A DNA stretch of 46,740 bases from Thorsellia anophelis DSM 18579 (lineage in GTDB: Bacteria; Pseudomonadota; Gammaproteobacteria; Enterobacterales; Thorselliaceae). Position numbers and translations under genes: made by a program. Position 1 is the stretch's first letter. Each line of letters opens with the position of its first letter. The notes beneath the pieces were generated by a model. It saw only the letters and a program-made list of their open reading frames with translations. It did not search any database and was not told the DNA's origin. This document shows positions 38,183 through 46,740 of this stretch, in pieces. The stretch lies in assembly GCF_900111395.1 (NCBI RefSeq), contig NZ_FOHV01000022.1, positions 1-46,740 of the forward strand. The letters are read 5' to 3'.

Positions 38183-41100
38183 TTACAAATTATTTGCTTT
38201 AAGTTCAGCAACGGTTAAATAAGGCTTTCTAAAGTCGCTATCCATATGTGCATTACACATCACCAATGCATTGAAAGCTGTCCAACCTGTGGCTCGCCCC
38301 TCTGTTGTATATGTTGCTTCATAAGAGCCCCTCACCCAAGGTGTTTCTACTCCTCCATAAGTGTTTTCTACCGTCCAATATCTTAAATTAGCAGGAAAGC
38401 CTCCCCATCTATTTGAAGCTTCTAGCCAATTCCCACCATATAACGCCATGCTATACCAAGCTTTCGCCATCGATGAGTTATTGACAAGGAAGAAGTTTGG
38501 TTGTAGATAAGCTGCATTTTTCCAAGGATAAAAACTTTGGACATACGGATCTAATTCAGGTCTCATACTTGGCGGTAAGGTAAACAAACGCCCCTCATCA
38601 CCAAATCGATAATATTCGGAGTAAACATTTTGTTTTTCGCTTAAATTAGCCAAATCCACAGATGGATCCCTAATGATAGGATTTGGTTCTGGATTACCTG
38701 CTCTGAAAAAGATATCCTCTTTTCTTTCACATGTATCTAAAGCTTCAACTTTGTTAGCCTTCATATCCCCTTCACCTGTCATCCACACACTCGGTAGAAA
38801 ACTAATCTCTAACGGTTTTGGAATATTATAATTTGCAGAGGAACTTACACTCACTTTAATTGGAATAATTGGTGGTGGTTGACGGAATCTCAGTTTCCGT
38901 TCTGGATCATTTAACACACCTTTGTGCGGATTACCTTCAGAAAGGGTAACGTCAATAAAACGATTTAATTCCCATTGTGCTGGACTTGTAACATTACTGC
39001 CCATTAATTGATTAATTCGGTTAATTTGTTCCGTAGACATCCTACTTATGTACTCTTCATCCCATGATACTGTGACAACAATATCTTCTAGCGGGACAAC
39101 GTTGTAATCACTCATATAAACTGTTTTGCTTCTCCCAAAAAATTGCAAGAATGCTTCTTCAAACCAAGGAATATACTCTAGCGCATCATCAGGCCAGTTG
39201 GTCTGACTATTATAAATTCGACTTGATTGATTAGCACCAATCATTGCACCAAATTCGGCGGTTTCAATCGTTTCTCCAGTTTCAGCAACAATAAAATTCC
39301 CCCATCCACGTCCTTGTTGCGCTTTAGCGCCATCGTAAGCAAATAAAAACAATGTATGTGGTTTGTCTGACAGATTTTTGGCTACATAAGGTTCAATTTC
39401 ACCGTTCGGGCCAACTTTTCTTAATATGAATTCAAAAGTTTCACTCCCAGTGACTACATATCCCAATAATTGTTGAAAATACTCACTTAGAGGATGATTT
39501 TGCAATTCGTCAATGTCATTAGTAGTTTGAATCTCTTCATCTGATAATTGAATCGGACGAGCAATATAATTTTCATCAGATACCCATGCATAAAACGATT
39601 GATTATCAACACCACTGAAATTATATGTTGCAGAGTAAACTGTCTTCCCATTTTCTATTTTTCTGGTAGCTTTAAGATCATGTACAGCAGGGGTATCCAA
39701 TACGCCATTAAGATTTCTAACACAAACAAAATTCAACCGGCTGAGATCTGAAGCATTTAATCCTGCTTTACCATTGTTAAAATTAACATGTGATGCCGCA
39801 AATGGAAAAATCCCGGTGTCCCAATAAATCTGAGGATATCCTGGTATTGAGTCATAATCAGCAAACCCGTCTAAATAATCCGGATATAGAACAACTCCTG
39901 TACCTTGGGTTGAATTGAAGAAAGGGAAATAATAAAAATTTGGGCCATCTGGGTACGCATGATATTTCGCTAAATCAATGCGTTTACCTGGGCCTAATGC
40001 TGATTGATTAAAATCATATAAAATGGAGTCCTCAGCATCAGTTACCCATGTTTGATTAATCGGAATCGTACCTGGATTCCCCCACTCTTCCCAAAGTGAG
40101 ATTAGGTTTTCCTGATCAGTTGTTAAATTTCTTGGTGGTAAATATCCATCAATCCAGTTACCTACATCCGTTTCTGGTGATATACCGGTCATTGAGGTCA
40201 CTAAAGGCGGAACATACGGTTGCTCTTTTTTGTAATCGTAGTTCACACAGGAATTATAGGCATCATTAAATGACGTGGTTCTTTGTCCACCACTCGTTTC
40301 GCTAGAATGAATAAACCAGCGTTTCAAACTAAACCTATGCTCAATAGTTGGATTATTGGTAGTATTAGGTGCGTGTGAAATGCCATCAATATCGATTAAT
40401 GGTACTTTAGGGACAGCGGTAATTTTAATTTCGACTTTATCATTAGCGGGTGGTGCCAGTAACGTTACGACGCCACTATTTGGATCAACACTGGCTAAAT
40501 TAGGGTGACTCGATGTCCATGTATAATTCTTATACATCATCGGCGTAACAACACGAAATGTTGCACCTTTAAATCCGTTGGTTGGGAAGTTGACTTTATT
40601 ATTCGGATCAATCGATTTGACTTGAATAAATGGATACACATTACTGATCACATCATTATCGCTACCAATTCTGAACGAATCATTCAAGGGCCAATTCTCA
40701 GCAGTTGGCTCAAGTGGTCTTTCCCAAGTAATCCCATTATTATTTCCCCACCAATTATTAATATAACTTGGATTTTGATACAGTTCAGCGACTCGACTAA
40801 TTGGAAAGGGATTACGTACAAAAATAAACGGTGCGCGCGGTGGAATTTTAAACTGATATTTAGGACTTTTAAGTATGGTTGTATTCTCAAAAGGAATACC
40901 TTGTGTTGAGATGACTGGAGAGATCCCATTTTCGTTAGGTTCACCTTTCTCACCGGTCCAAACTTTTCCAGGTAAACCATTTGGTAAATAGGCATTGATT
41001 GTTTCAGCCGGATAGGTATCTTTTAGCGCTTGTGTTAAAGGTAATACTATTGGTTCTTCAATGATTTGTTCTGGATTAGTTCGATCTTCATGAAACCATT

Positions 41101-41680
41101 TAATCGATTTGTATAGCTCACTAAGTTGTGCTGTGGGTGCAATATCTTGAATGTCTAATTCACTTGAACTTGTTGCAGTTAAATTTTGAATTGGACTATT
41201 TTCATTCGGTGCGGTTTGATCTGGTAAAATTAATTCTGAAATCGCCTGTGATAGGATTAATTCGAGGTTCACATTGACAGGTTGGTCACTTCCATCATAA
41301 CCATCTAAATCAGCATCATTGACCTTAACTGTGGCTGTATTGATTTTAGGTAAGAAGTTAGTGAAATCATTTAATGTATCTTTTGGCAGTAGCTCTAATT
41401 TTGCATCTATGATTTTAAGGCTTTCGTCTAATTGTGAAACCGGTGATTCAGTGGAAGAATCTGTTGTCGGCTGTTCTGTTTGCAAATTGGATTCATCTTT
41501 TGCAATTTTTACTTCGGTACCAGCAACATTTTTGATTATTTCTAGTTCAGCGTTAGCTGTCGGTTTTTTTCCGTAAATTGGCCCCGTATCACCGCTCGCC
41601 TTTTCTACTGCGTGCATTGAAGATACGGAAATCATCTGCAAAGCTGCAAATATTAAAAGAGGTAATTTAGCAATACGCAT
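38183..41680 (-). CDS. giant exported protein with Ig-like and lectin-like regions
   Basis: 1165 aa from the ATG at 41680, which has AAGGA 8 bases upstream; a TTG-initiated extension to 41734 is unlikely. A signal peptide (MRIAKLPLLIFAALQMISVS) ends near SMHA, residue 22. Residues about 30-170 are acidic and low-complexity. At about 367-424 a bacterial Ig-like (BIG2) pattern appears: YTWTSSHPNLASVDPNSGVV. At about 447-658 a region with LKRWFIHSS, SFNDAYNSCVNY and RLNFVCVRNL resembles the lectin-like C-terminal domains of intimin/invasin-type proteins. About 500 further residues have no recognised domain. No beta-barrel, autotransporter or LPxTG anchor is seen, so how it stays at the cell surface is unclear. 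A surface adhesin is the best guess, not shown. Confidence 0.82.
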   Translation of the reverse strand: MRIAKLPLLIFAALQMISVSSMHAVEKASGDTGPIYGKKPTANAELEIIKNVAGTEVKIAKDESNLQTEQPTTDSSTESPVSQLDESLKIIDAKLELLPKDTLNDFTNFLPKINTATVKVNDADLDGYDGSDQPVNVNLELILSQAISELILPDQTAPNENSPIQNLTATSSSELDIQDIAPTAQLSELYKSIKWFHEDRTNPEQIIEEPIVLPLTQALKDTYPAETINAYLPNGLPGKVWTGEKGEPNENGISPVISTQGIPFENTTILKSPKYQFKIPPRAPFIFVRNPFPISRVAELYQNPSYINNWWGNNNGITWERPLEPTAENWPLNDSFRIGSDNDVISNVYPFIQVKSIDPNNKVNFPTNGFKGATFRVVTPMMYKNYTWTSSHPNLASVDPNSGVVTLLAPPANDKVEIKITAVPKVPLIDIDGISHAPNTTNNPTIEHRFSLKRWFIHSSETSGGQRTTSFNDAYNSCVNYDYKKEQPYVPPLVTSMTGISPETDVGNWIDGYLPPRNLTTDQENLISLWEEWGNPGTIPINQTWVTDAEDSILYDFNQSALGPGKRIDLAKYHAYPDGPNFYYFPFFNSTQGTGVVLYPDYLDGFADYDSIPGYPQIYWDTGIFPFAASHVNFNNGKAGLNASDLSRLNFVCVRNLNGVLDTPAVHDLKATRKIENGKTVYSATYNFSGVDNQSFYAWVSDENYIARPIQLSDEEIQTTNDIDELQNHPLSEYFQQLLGYVVTGSETFEFILRKVGPNGEIEPYVAKNLSDKPHTLFLFAYDGAKAQQGRGWGNFIVAETGETIETAEFGAMIGANQSSRIYNSQTNWPDDALEYIPWFEEAFLQFFGRSKTVYMSDYNVVPLEDIVVTVSWDEEYISRMSTEQINRINQLMGSNVTSPAQWELNRFIDVTLSEGNPHKGVLNDPERKLRFRQPPPIIPIKVSVSSSANYNIPKPLEISFLPSVWMTGEGDMKANKVEALDTCERKEDIFFRAGNPEPNPIIRDPSVDLANLSEKQNVYSEYYRFGDEGRLFTLPPSMRPELDPYVQSFYPWKNAAYLQPNFFLVNNSSMAKAWYSMALYGGNWLEASNRWGGFPANLRYWTVENTYGGVETPWVRGSYEATYTTEGRATGWTAFNALVMCNAHMDSDFRKPYLTVAELKANNL

Positions 41681-41734
41681 ACAGTCAATCCTTGGTTTAT
41701 TCTTTATCAAATTCGAGTTAACGCTTTTACTCAA

Positions 41735-42842
41735 AGAAACAGTTTACAGAATCCCAATATTGAGGCTCTAGATAATCGCACCCTTTATTATAAAAATTAT
41801 GGTGTGTAATGGTCAAGTTCTTTTATAGTGTTTAACAAACGCCCTATCTTTTGATAAGCTATCAGTTCAAAGTTTAGTTGTACTATGTCCCTTGAATTTA
41901 ACTGGTAATAACAATCTCCGAAGCCAGAAAGGAAGTTTTCCCACTGAATATAAGTGGATATGAGGCGAATTTCCTAACGACAAATATTGCGACAAACCAG
42001 ATATAGATAGTGCTTACAATCCACCGACCACTATGGGCGGAAGTTATTTATCTACACGCTATTATTCATCATCTGTTGCATATAAGCAACTACGCCGTCC
42101 CAAGTAATTTATGGGGTATTGATTTTAAAAATATGTAGTTAACAGCAGTAATTTATCGGTTTTGATAGTATTATTCACCGCATGTGCACTTGCTCCATAA
42201 GCCATTTCTTTGTAACTGATATGGTATACCGCTTATAAGGTACTCTCATCGTTTCGTGCTTAGCATGACTAACGATTGCTAAACACCAAATCTTTTCTTT
42301 GGTTTATTATTTTTTACGACGGTTACCGCCGCAAAAAAGTATCTCTGCTAAACTATCACATTAAGGAGTTGATGACCATAATTTTATTTGCACTAAATAT
42401 AGCCGTATAATGACTAGTTTTTAAACGCACTCAGTCTCTAATTATAATGCTTAGCAAGTTAATAAAATATTAGTATGGTTAAAATGTACTGGCATGCTGA
42501 TTTCGGATAATCATTAAGAGGTTTCCCCGTATTCTCCCAGTATTTTATTTAAGCTATCGCCTATATTAATAACAGTATAGATGAGATAATCAACTAATGA
42601 TGGCATGACTTTACTTTACACCCAATTATGATTGAAGCCTTAATTAGTTGTAAGTAATGCCAGCTCCTTTCTAATTATGTAACAAAAAAGTCGAGCATCG
42701 CGTTAATAAAGTAACCGCAGTTGGGCTCCCCCTCCTTTAGGAAGGGGAAGATGTCAATATTTTAGCTCACTTAAGAAATAAGTGTTTTTCATTAAAATGA
42801 ATGTTATGTTTACTCAGTATCAAATATGGATTACTATGTACA
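41735..42842. other. 1.1-kb region without an intact gene
   Basis: No intact gene between the giant exported protein and rnpB. A plus-strand frame from 41829 to 42107 is open except for one TGA at about 41960 and ends DSAYNPPTTMGGSYLSTRYY before a stop, possibly a gene remnant. On the minus strand around 42195-42320 a 40-codon open stretch (KEKIWCLAIVSHAKHET) may be another. A GC-rich hairpin CCCCTCC-TTTA-GGAAGGGG lies near 42729-42750. None of these matches a family I recognise. The stretch must also hold the rnpB promoter. Confidence 0.45.
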
Positions 42843-43215
<373 letters not shown>

Positions 43216-43363
43216 CTTTTTCCTCTGTATTAAGATATTTTGCTATAGCAAACACATATAAATATTTATTTCAACAAATAAGAAAAACCTAATCCATTTT
43301 AAAAGCAAGTAGATAGTTAACTCGTTGCATTTAATCGCAAGAGAGCTTATATTATCATTCTGG

Positions 43364-43556
43364 TGTATGGGAATCTGGTGTCATTCCAGAACTGACGCGC
43401 AGCGGTAATGTAAGAAGTAAAAAAATATGCTCACGCAGACACTGTTTTGATAAACTTAGACACTAAATCGGTGATAAGTAGAATAAATGGGAAGTCATTT
43501 TTTTACGCTATGGGGATGCCATTGAACTTCTCAGTCCGAAAACCTGCCAGTATGAT
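43364..43556 (+). promoter_or_regulatory. adenosylcobalamin (B12) riboswitch of btuB
   Basis: Closing stem ATCATTCTGG / CCAGTATGAT (9 of 10 pairs). Inside, conserved elements follow the E. coli btuB leader in order: GGGAATCTGG with TTCCAGAACTGACGCGCAGC, GGTAATGTAAGAAG, CACGCAGACACTG, GGGAAGTCA, and the B12 box AGTCCGAAAACCTGCC (43533-43548). The btuB start codon is 76 bp further on. Binding of adenosylcobalamin should shut off translation of the transporter. The 148 bp before it (43216-43363) show no gene. Confidence 0.93.
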
Positions 43557-43604
43557 TACGCAATAGAATTGTAAGTCGCGAATTACTTGCCGATTCACCG
43601 CGCT

Positions 43605-43623
43605 ATCCATCATTACAATGGAT
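43605..43623 (+). promoter_or_regulatory. hairpin covering the btuB ribosome-binding region
   Basis: ATCCAT and ATGGAT pair around a 7-nt loop, placing the GGA at 43620-43622, the only Shine-Dalgarno-like triplet, in a stem 10 bases before the btuB ATG. It is the likely expression platform of the upstream riboswitch, as in E. coli btuB. Alternative pairings were not computed. Confidence 0.6.
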
Positions 43624-43631
43624 GCTCCTTT

Positions 43632-45575
43632 ATGTTTTTTATTCAAAAAATAACTTCAGCAGATCAATTACCTGTTAACCCACATCGTTTCCAATCAACT
43701 ATTCTTTTTTTTAAGTTAGTTTTACTTTCAATGTTACTTATTTCTCTATGTGTTCTATCTGATGATGATTTACTTGATAATGAAGTTATTACGGTAACTT
43801 CAGGTCGATATTTATCTCCTATATCTTCAGTTTTAGCACCTACAATTACCTTGACAAGAGACGCTATCATACAGTCACAAGCAAATTCTGTGCTTGAACT
43901 TGTTAAAAGATTGCCTGGTATAAGTGTTGCGCAATCTGGTGGTACAGGCCAGCAGAGTAGTTTATTTATCCGAGGAACTGAATCTAGGCATGTATTGGTT
44001 TTGATTGATGGAATTAGATTGAATCAAGCGAATATCTCTGGCGCATCTGACTTAAGCCAAATTCCACTCTCTTTAATCCAAAAGATTGAATATATTAGAG
44101 GGGCAAGAAGCGCTCTTTATGGATCTGATGCTATCGGAGGGGTGATAAACCTTATCACTTACCCGGAAGAAAACGATGATTATCTAGGAAGTGCTAGAGT
44201 AGCCCTAGGTTCACATGATACTCAGCAGTATGATCTTAGCGCACAGTTAGGGAAAGGAATGACTAAAGTGAACGGTGCAATTGGATTAAATAGGAGTCAA
44301 GGTACCGATGCTGTTGCGAATATGCCAGATGCTGGAAGTATTAGGCAACCTGATAAAGATGGCTATCAAAATCGTTTTGCTTGGCTTGGTATTGCACATC
44401 AATTTAACCAACACTTATCTGGAAATATTAGGGCTTTCGGCATTCAAAATCGCAATAAATATGATGGCTTTTTTTCTTATGTTGATCCAACGGCTTTAAT
44501 TGATGAAAGAGCATTAGAAAGTAGTAATTTGGATGGTAGAATGTATTGGCAAACAGATCGTTATGCTATACAACTTATTGCAAGTCATAATCAAACAAAA
44601 GATTATAACTATAATGATAGAAATGGGCGTAAGGATATCACCGCTTCTTTAGATGATGCTAGACAAAATCAAATACAGCTTATCAATACTTGGCGTTATG
44701 GCTACGGGTCAATTAATTTAGGGGGGGAATGGCAGCAACAAATAACTGAGCAAACCCCATCTGATTCAAACACTAAGCAGCGTTCTTCTTTAAACAATCG
44801 AGCAGTCTATATGACTACACAATACCAATTAGAAAAGTGGCTTGTTGAGACTGCATTAAGGCATGATAATCAATCTCAATTTGGTGATCACCTGACTTAT
44901 CATTTTGGTGTAAGCTATCCTATTTTAGAAAACTATAAGGTAGGTGTGTTATATGGCCATGCCTATAAAGCCCCCAATTTAATGCAATTGTATAGCCAAT
45001 ATGGTGGAAATATTAACTTGAAGCCTGAGCAGAGTAAACAAGCAGAGATAAACCTAGAGGGAGAATTTGAACAATTTAGCTTTAGAGTGACAGCGTATAA
45101 AAATAATATTACTGAACTGATTGATTATCAAACAGAACAGTTTATTAATATAGGTAGAGCCGAAATTTCAGGTGGTGAATTAGAGTTTAAGCTTGAAAGT
45201 GATTATGCGGATCAAGTTTTAACTTTGGCTTATCTTAACGCGAAAGATAAAAATAAAGGAAACCGCCTAGTAAGAAGAGCGCCTAAACAACTTGATTATC
45301 AGCTTACTAAGGTTATAGATAGAACTGAAGTAACTTTAAATTATCATGTTGAAGATAAGCGTGAAGATATGACATTTGATAACGATAGCTTCACTAATAA
45401 AAAAGTGACTTTACCCATAAATCAGCAATTTGATCTCGCCCTAAGTCATGAAATCACACCATCGTTTATAATTCGTGGTAGAATATCTGATATATTTAAT
45501 CAGCAAAGAGAGACGGTGTATGGCTATCAACCAACAGGCAGATCATTCTCTATCGGTGGAGAATACAAATTCTAA
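43632..45575 (+). CDS. btuB: vitamin B12 TonB-dependent outer membrane receptor
   Basis: Outer-membrane cobalamin transporter, 647 aa from the ATG at 43632 (E. coli 614); an upstream in-frame TTG at 43587 lies before the regulatory hairpin and is rejected. A long leader with a hydrophobic core (ILFFKLVLLSMLLISLC) precedes a TonB box EVITVTS at about 51-57. The plug domain has LVKRLPGISVAQSGGTGQQS, SLFIRGTESRHVLVLIDGIR and YIRGARSALYGSDAIGGVIN. The 22-strand barrel contains KDYNYNDRNGR, AYKAPNLMQLY and a final aromatic strand ending EYKF. Its 3' end overlaps murI by 56 bp. The riboswitch, plug and barrel together identify BtuB rather than a siderophore receptor. Confidence 0.96.
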   Translation: MFFIQKITSADQLPVNPHRFQSTILFFKLVLLSMLLISLCVLSDDDLLDNEVITVTSGRYLSPISSVLAPTITLTRDAIIQSQANSVLELVKRLPGISVAQSGGTGQQSSLFIRGTESRHVLVLIDGIRLNQANISGASDLSQIPLSLIQKIEYIRGARSALYGSDAIGGVINLITYPEENDDYLGSARVALGSHDTQQYDLSAQLGKGMTKVNGAIGLNRSQGTDAVANMPDAGSIRQPDKDGYQNRFAWLGIAHQFNQHLSGNIRAFGIQNRNKYDGFFSYVDPTALIDERALESSNLDGRMYWQTDRYAIQLIASHNQTKDYNYNDRNGRKDITASLDDARQNQIQLINTWRYGYGSINLGGEWQQQITEQTPSDSNTKQRSSLNNRAVYMTTQYQLEKWLVETALRHDNQSQFGDHLTYHFGVSYPILENYKVGVLYGHAYKAPNLMQLYSQYGGNINLKPEQSKQAEINLEGEFEQFSFRVTAYKNNITELIDYQTEQFINIGRAEISGGELEFKLESDYADQVLTLAYLNAKDKNKGNRLVRRAPKQLDYQLTKVIDRTEVTLNYHVEDKREDMTFDNDSFTNKKVTLPINQQFDLALSHEITPSFIIRGRISDIFNQQRETVYGYQPTGRSFSIGGEYKF

Positions 45576-46380
45576 TTCACGAGGCAAACCTACTATTTTG
45601 ATTTTTGATTCAGGTGTAGGTGGACTCTCTGTGTATCAAGAAATTGAAAAATTATTACCCGATTTACACTTTATCTATGCTTTTGATAATGAGGGATTTC
45701 CATATGGAGAGAAATCAGAGAAGTATATTAAAGAAAGAGTTGTTAAGATTGTTACTGCAGTAGAGCAACAATATCCATTATCTTTAGCAGTAATTGCTTG
45801 TAACACGGCAAGTACGGTCAGTTTGCCGCCATTAAGAGAACAGTTTTCATTTCCAATCGTCGGAGTTGTTCCTGCTATTAAGCCTGCAGCTAAGCTGACT
45901 AGCAATCATATTGTTGGTATACTTGCAACTAAAGCGACTGTACAGCGTGAGTATACACATGAATTGATAGAGCGATTTGCTGCGGATGCTAAAATAGTGC
46001 TGCTAGGTACATCAGAACTTGTAGAAATTGCGGAAGATAAATTACATGGCAAGCCTGTCGAATTAGAAGCACTTAAACGAATATTGCAACCTTGGCTATT
46101 GATGAAAGAAGCGCCTGATACAGTTGTGCTTGGGTGTACCCATTTTCCTCTCCTTACTGATGAACTATTACAAGTTTTACCTGCAGGAACGCGTTTAGTA
46201 GATTCAGGAGTTGCTATTGCAAGAAGAACAGCATGGCTATTAGAGAATGAATCCGAACTTAAATTAAGTCATCATCATAATATTGCGATTTGTACTTCTC
46301 TAAATGATGAAGTGATGAGACTTAAAGACGTCCTCGATAATTATCATCTTTTCGAAATAAAAGAGCTAAAATTAAGCTAA
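45520..46380 (+). CDS. murI: glutamate racemase
   Basis: Makes D-glutamate for peptidoglycan; 286 aa from the ATG at 45520 (E. coli 285). IFDSGVGGLSVYQEI (D30, S31), DNEGFPYGEKSE, the first catalytic cysteine VIACNTASTVSLP (C94), GVVPAIKPAA and the second TVVLGCTHFPLL (C206) are visible. The start lies inside the last 56 bp of btuB, so translation is probably coupled; a longer frame opening at 45475 is not supported. The E. coli order btuB-murI-rrnB is conserved here. Confidence 0.96.
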   Translation: MAINQQADHSLSVENTNSNSRGKPTILIFDSGVGGLSVYQEIEKLLPDLHFIYAFDNEGFPYGEKSEKYIKERVVKIVTAVEQQYPLSLAVIACNTASTVSLPPLREQFSFPIVGVVPAIKPAAKLTSNHIVGILATKATVQREYTHELIERFAADAKIVLLGTSELVEIAEDKLHGKPVELEALKRILQPWLLMKEAPDTVVLGCTHFPLLTDELLQVLPAGTRLVDSGVAIARRTAWLLENESELKLSHHHNIAICTSLNDEVMRLKDVLDNYHLFEIKELKLS

Positions 46381-46424
46381 TTGAGCATTTAATGATTAAG
46401 TTGTAAATTTTTTAATCGAATGAG

Positions 46425-46472
46425 AACTCATTTTTAAAAAAGACTTGCGCAATAAAAATTATCGCCTATAAT
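46425..46472 (+). promoter_or_regulatory. rRNA operon promoter P1 with AT-rich upstream region
   Basis: TTGCGC (46445-46450) and TATAAT (46467-46472) have a 16-bp spacer, followed by a GC-rich TCGCCGCC discriminator as in stringently controlled rrn P1 promoters. A-tracts and T-tracts from 46425 to 46444 resemble an UP element. DksA, encoded in this window, would act here. Confidence 0.8.
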
Positions 46473-46616
46473 TCGCCGCCTGTTAGCCACTAAGCAAATT
46501 CTTAACAGAATAAACAAATAGAGCCAACAAGCGGTTGATTTAAGTTTCGTGAAATAAAATAGCAAAATTTAAACGCAATCGTAGCGAGAAAAGTTAAAAT
46601 AATTTTAAAAATTAAC

Positions 46617-46644
46617 TTGACACGCTAAATTGGGTGAGTATAAT
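46617..46644 (+). promoter_or_regulatory. rRNA operon promoter P2
   Basis: A consensus TTGACA (46617-46622) and a consensus TATAAT (46639-46644) have a 16-bp spacer, followed by ACGCGCCC. It lies 172 bp after P1, the usual tandem arrangement of rrn promoters. Confidence 0.88.
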
Positions 46645-46681
46645 ACGCGCCCTGTCGATGAGAAAAAAACTTCCCGACACC

Positions 46682-46740
46682 TTCGGTCAATATACCGAAC
46701 GCTCTTTAACAATTTATCAGACAATCTGTGTGGGCACTCG
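46682..46740 (+). ncRNA. rRNA operon leader with boxA antitermination site
   Basis: A hairpin (TTCGGT / ACCGAA, 46682-46699) is followed by boxA GCTCTTTAACA (46701-46711) and the sequence CAGACAATCTGTGTGGGCAC, which matches the leader before E. coli 16S rRNA. The 16S gene itself begins beyond the window. Confidence 0.9.

Noticed and set aside
40505-40909. 134-codon plus-strand open frame within the giant exported gene
   Set aside because: Antisense shadow of a long continuous minus-strand frame with signal peptide and ribosome-binding site; no features of its own.
34600-42842. Search for a CRISPR array, restriction system or phage defence island in the accessory block
   Set aside because: No regularly spaced repeats, nuclease/helicase or methyltransferase genes are present; only toxin-antitoxin genes, IS remnants, a pseudogene and one exported protein.

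Overview
The window is a chromosomal segment of an AT-rich gammaproteobacterium close to the Enterobacterales/Pasteurellales/Orbales. CRP, RF3, DksA, PfkA, the three pyruvate dehydrogenase subunits, HinT, HemF, PurM, BtuB and MurI all read as near relatives of their E. coli counterparts. The 16S rRNA leader at the right edge matches the E. coli leader as I remember it. Low G+C, E. coli-type gene blocks (hldD-waaF-waaC, fieF-pfkA, pdhR-aceEF-lpd, btuB-murI-rrn) and a three-lipoyl-domain AceF suggest an insect-gut type lineage such as Orbaceae (Gilliamella, Frischella, Orbus). That placement is inference and cannot be proven from the window alone.

Layout. 1-8.7 kb: 3' end of tuf, then crp-sprT, the LPS/CoA cluster waaA-waaE-coaD, prfC-yjjV and dksA. 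8.7-13.2 kb: pfkA and fieF (minus), gshB-ruvX (plus), dsbC (minus). 13.2-20.5 kb: the pyruvate dehydrogenase locus pdhR-aceE-aceF-lpdA, with a perfect PdhR-type palindrome upstream. 20.6-23.7 kb: the inner-core heptose operon hldD-waaF-waaC (minus). 24-34.6 kb: holB, a double-Cache-type chemoreceptor, tatD (ycfH), two paralogous exported proteins of unknown function, hinT, hemF, an AgcS-type sodium/amino-acid symporter, purM and purN.

The accessory part is 34.6-42.8 kb. A HigB/RelE-type toxin with an HTH antitoxin and a VapBC module, whose vapC has lost one base and is frameshifted, are bracketed by fragments of one repeated sequence. Two of these fragments encode decayed 3' ends of an IS3-family transposase. 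Next come a heavily decayed glrR (qseF) response-regulator gene, a very large exported Ig-like/lectin-like protein of 1165 aa, and about 1.1 kb without an intact gene. The region looks like a site of repeated insertion and decay.

42.8-46.7 kb is core again: RNase P RNA (rnpB), an adenosylcobalamin riboswitch with a hairpin over the ribosome-binding region, btuB overlapping murI, and the tandem promoters and boxA leader of an rRNA operon whose 16S gene starts just past the window. No tRNA gene, CRISPR array or intact insertion sequence was seen. No clear new defence or biosynthetic system is visible. The most unusual items are the repeat-bracketed toxin-antitoxin modules, the giant exported protein, the paralogous secreted pair and a possible leader peptide before lpdA.
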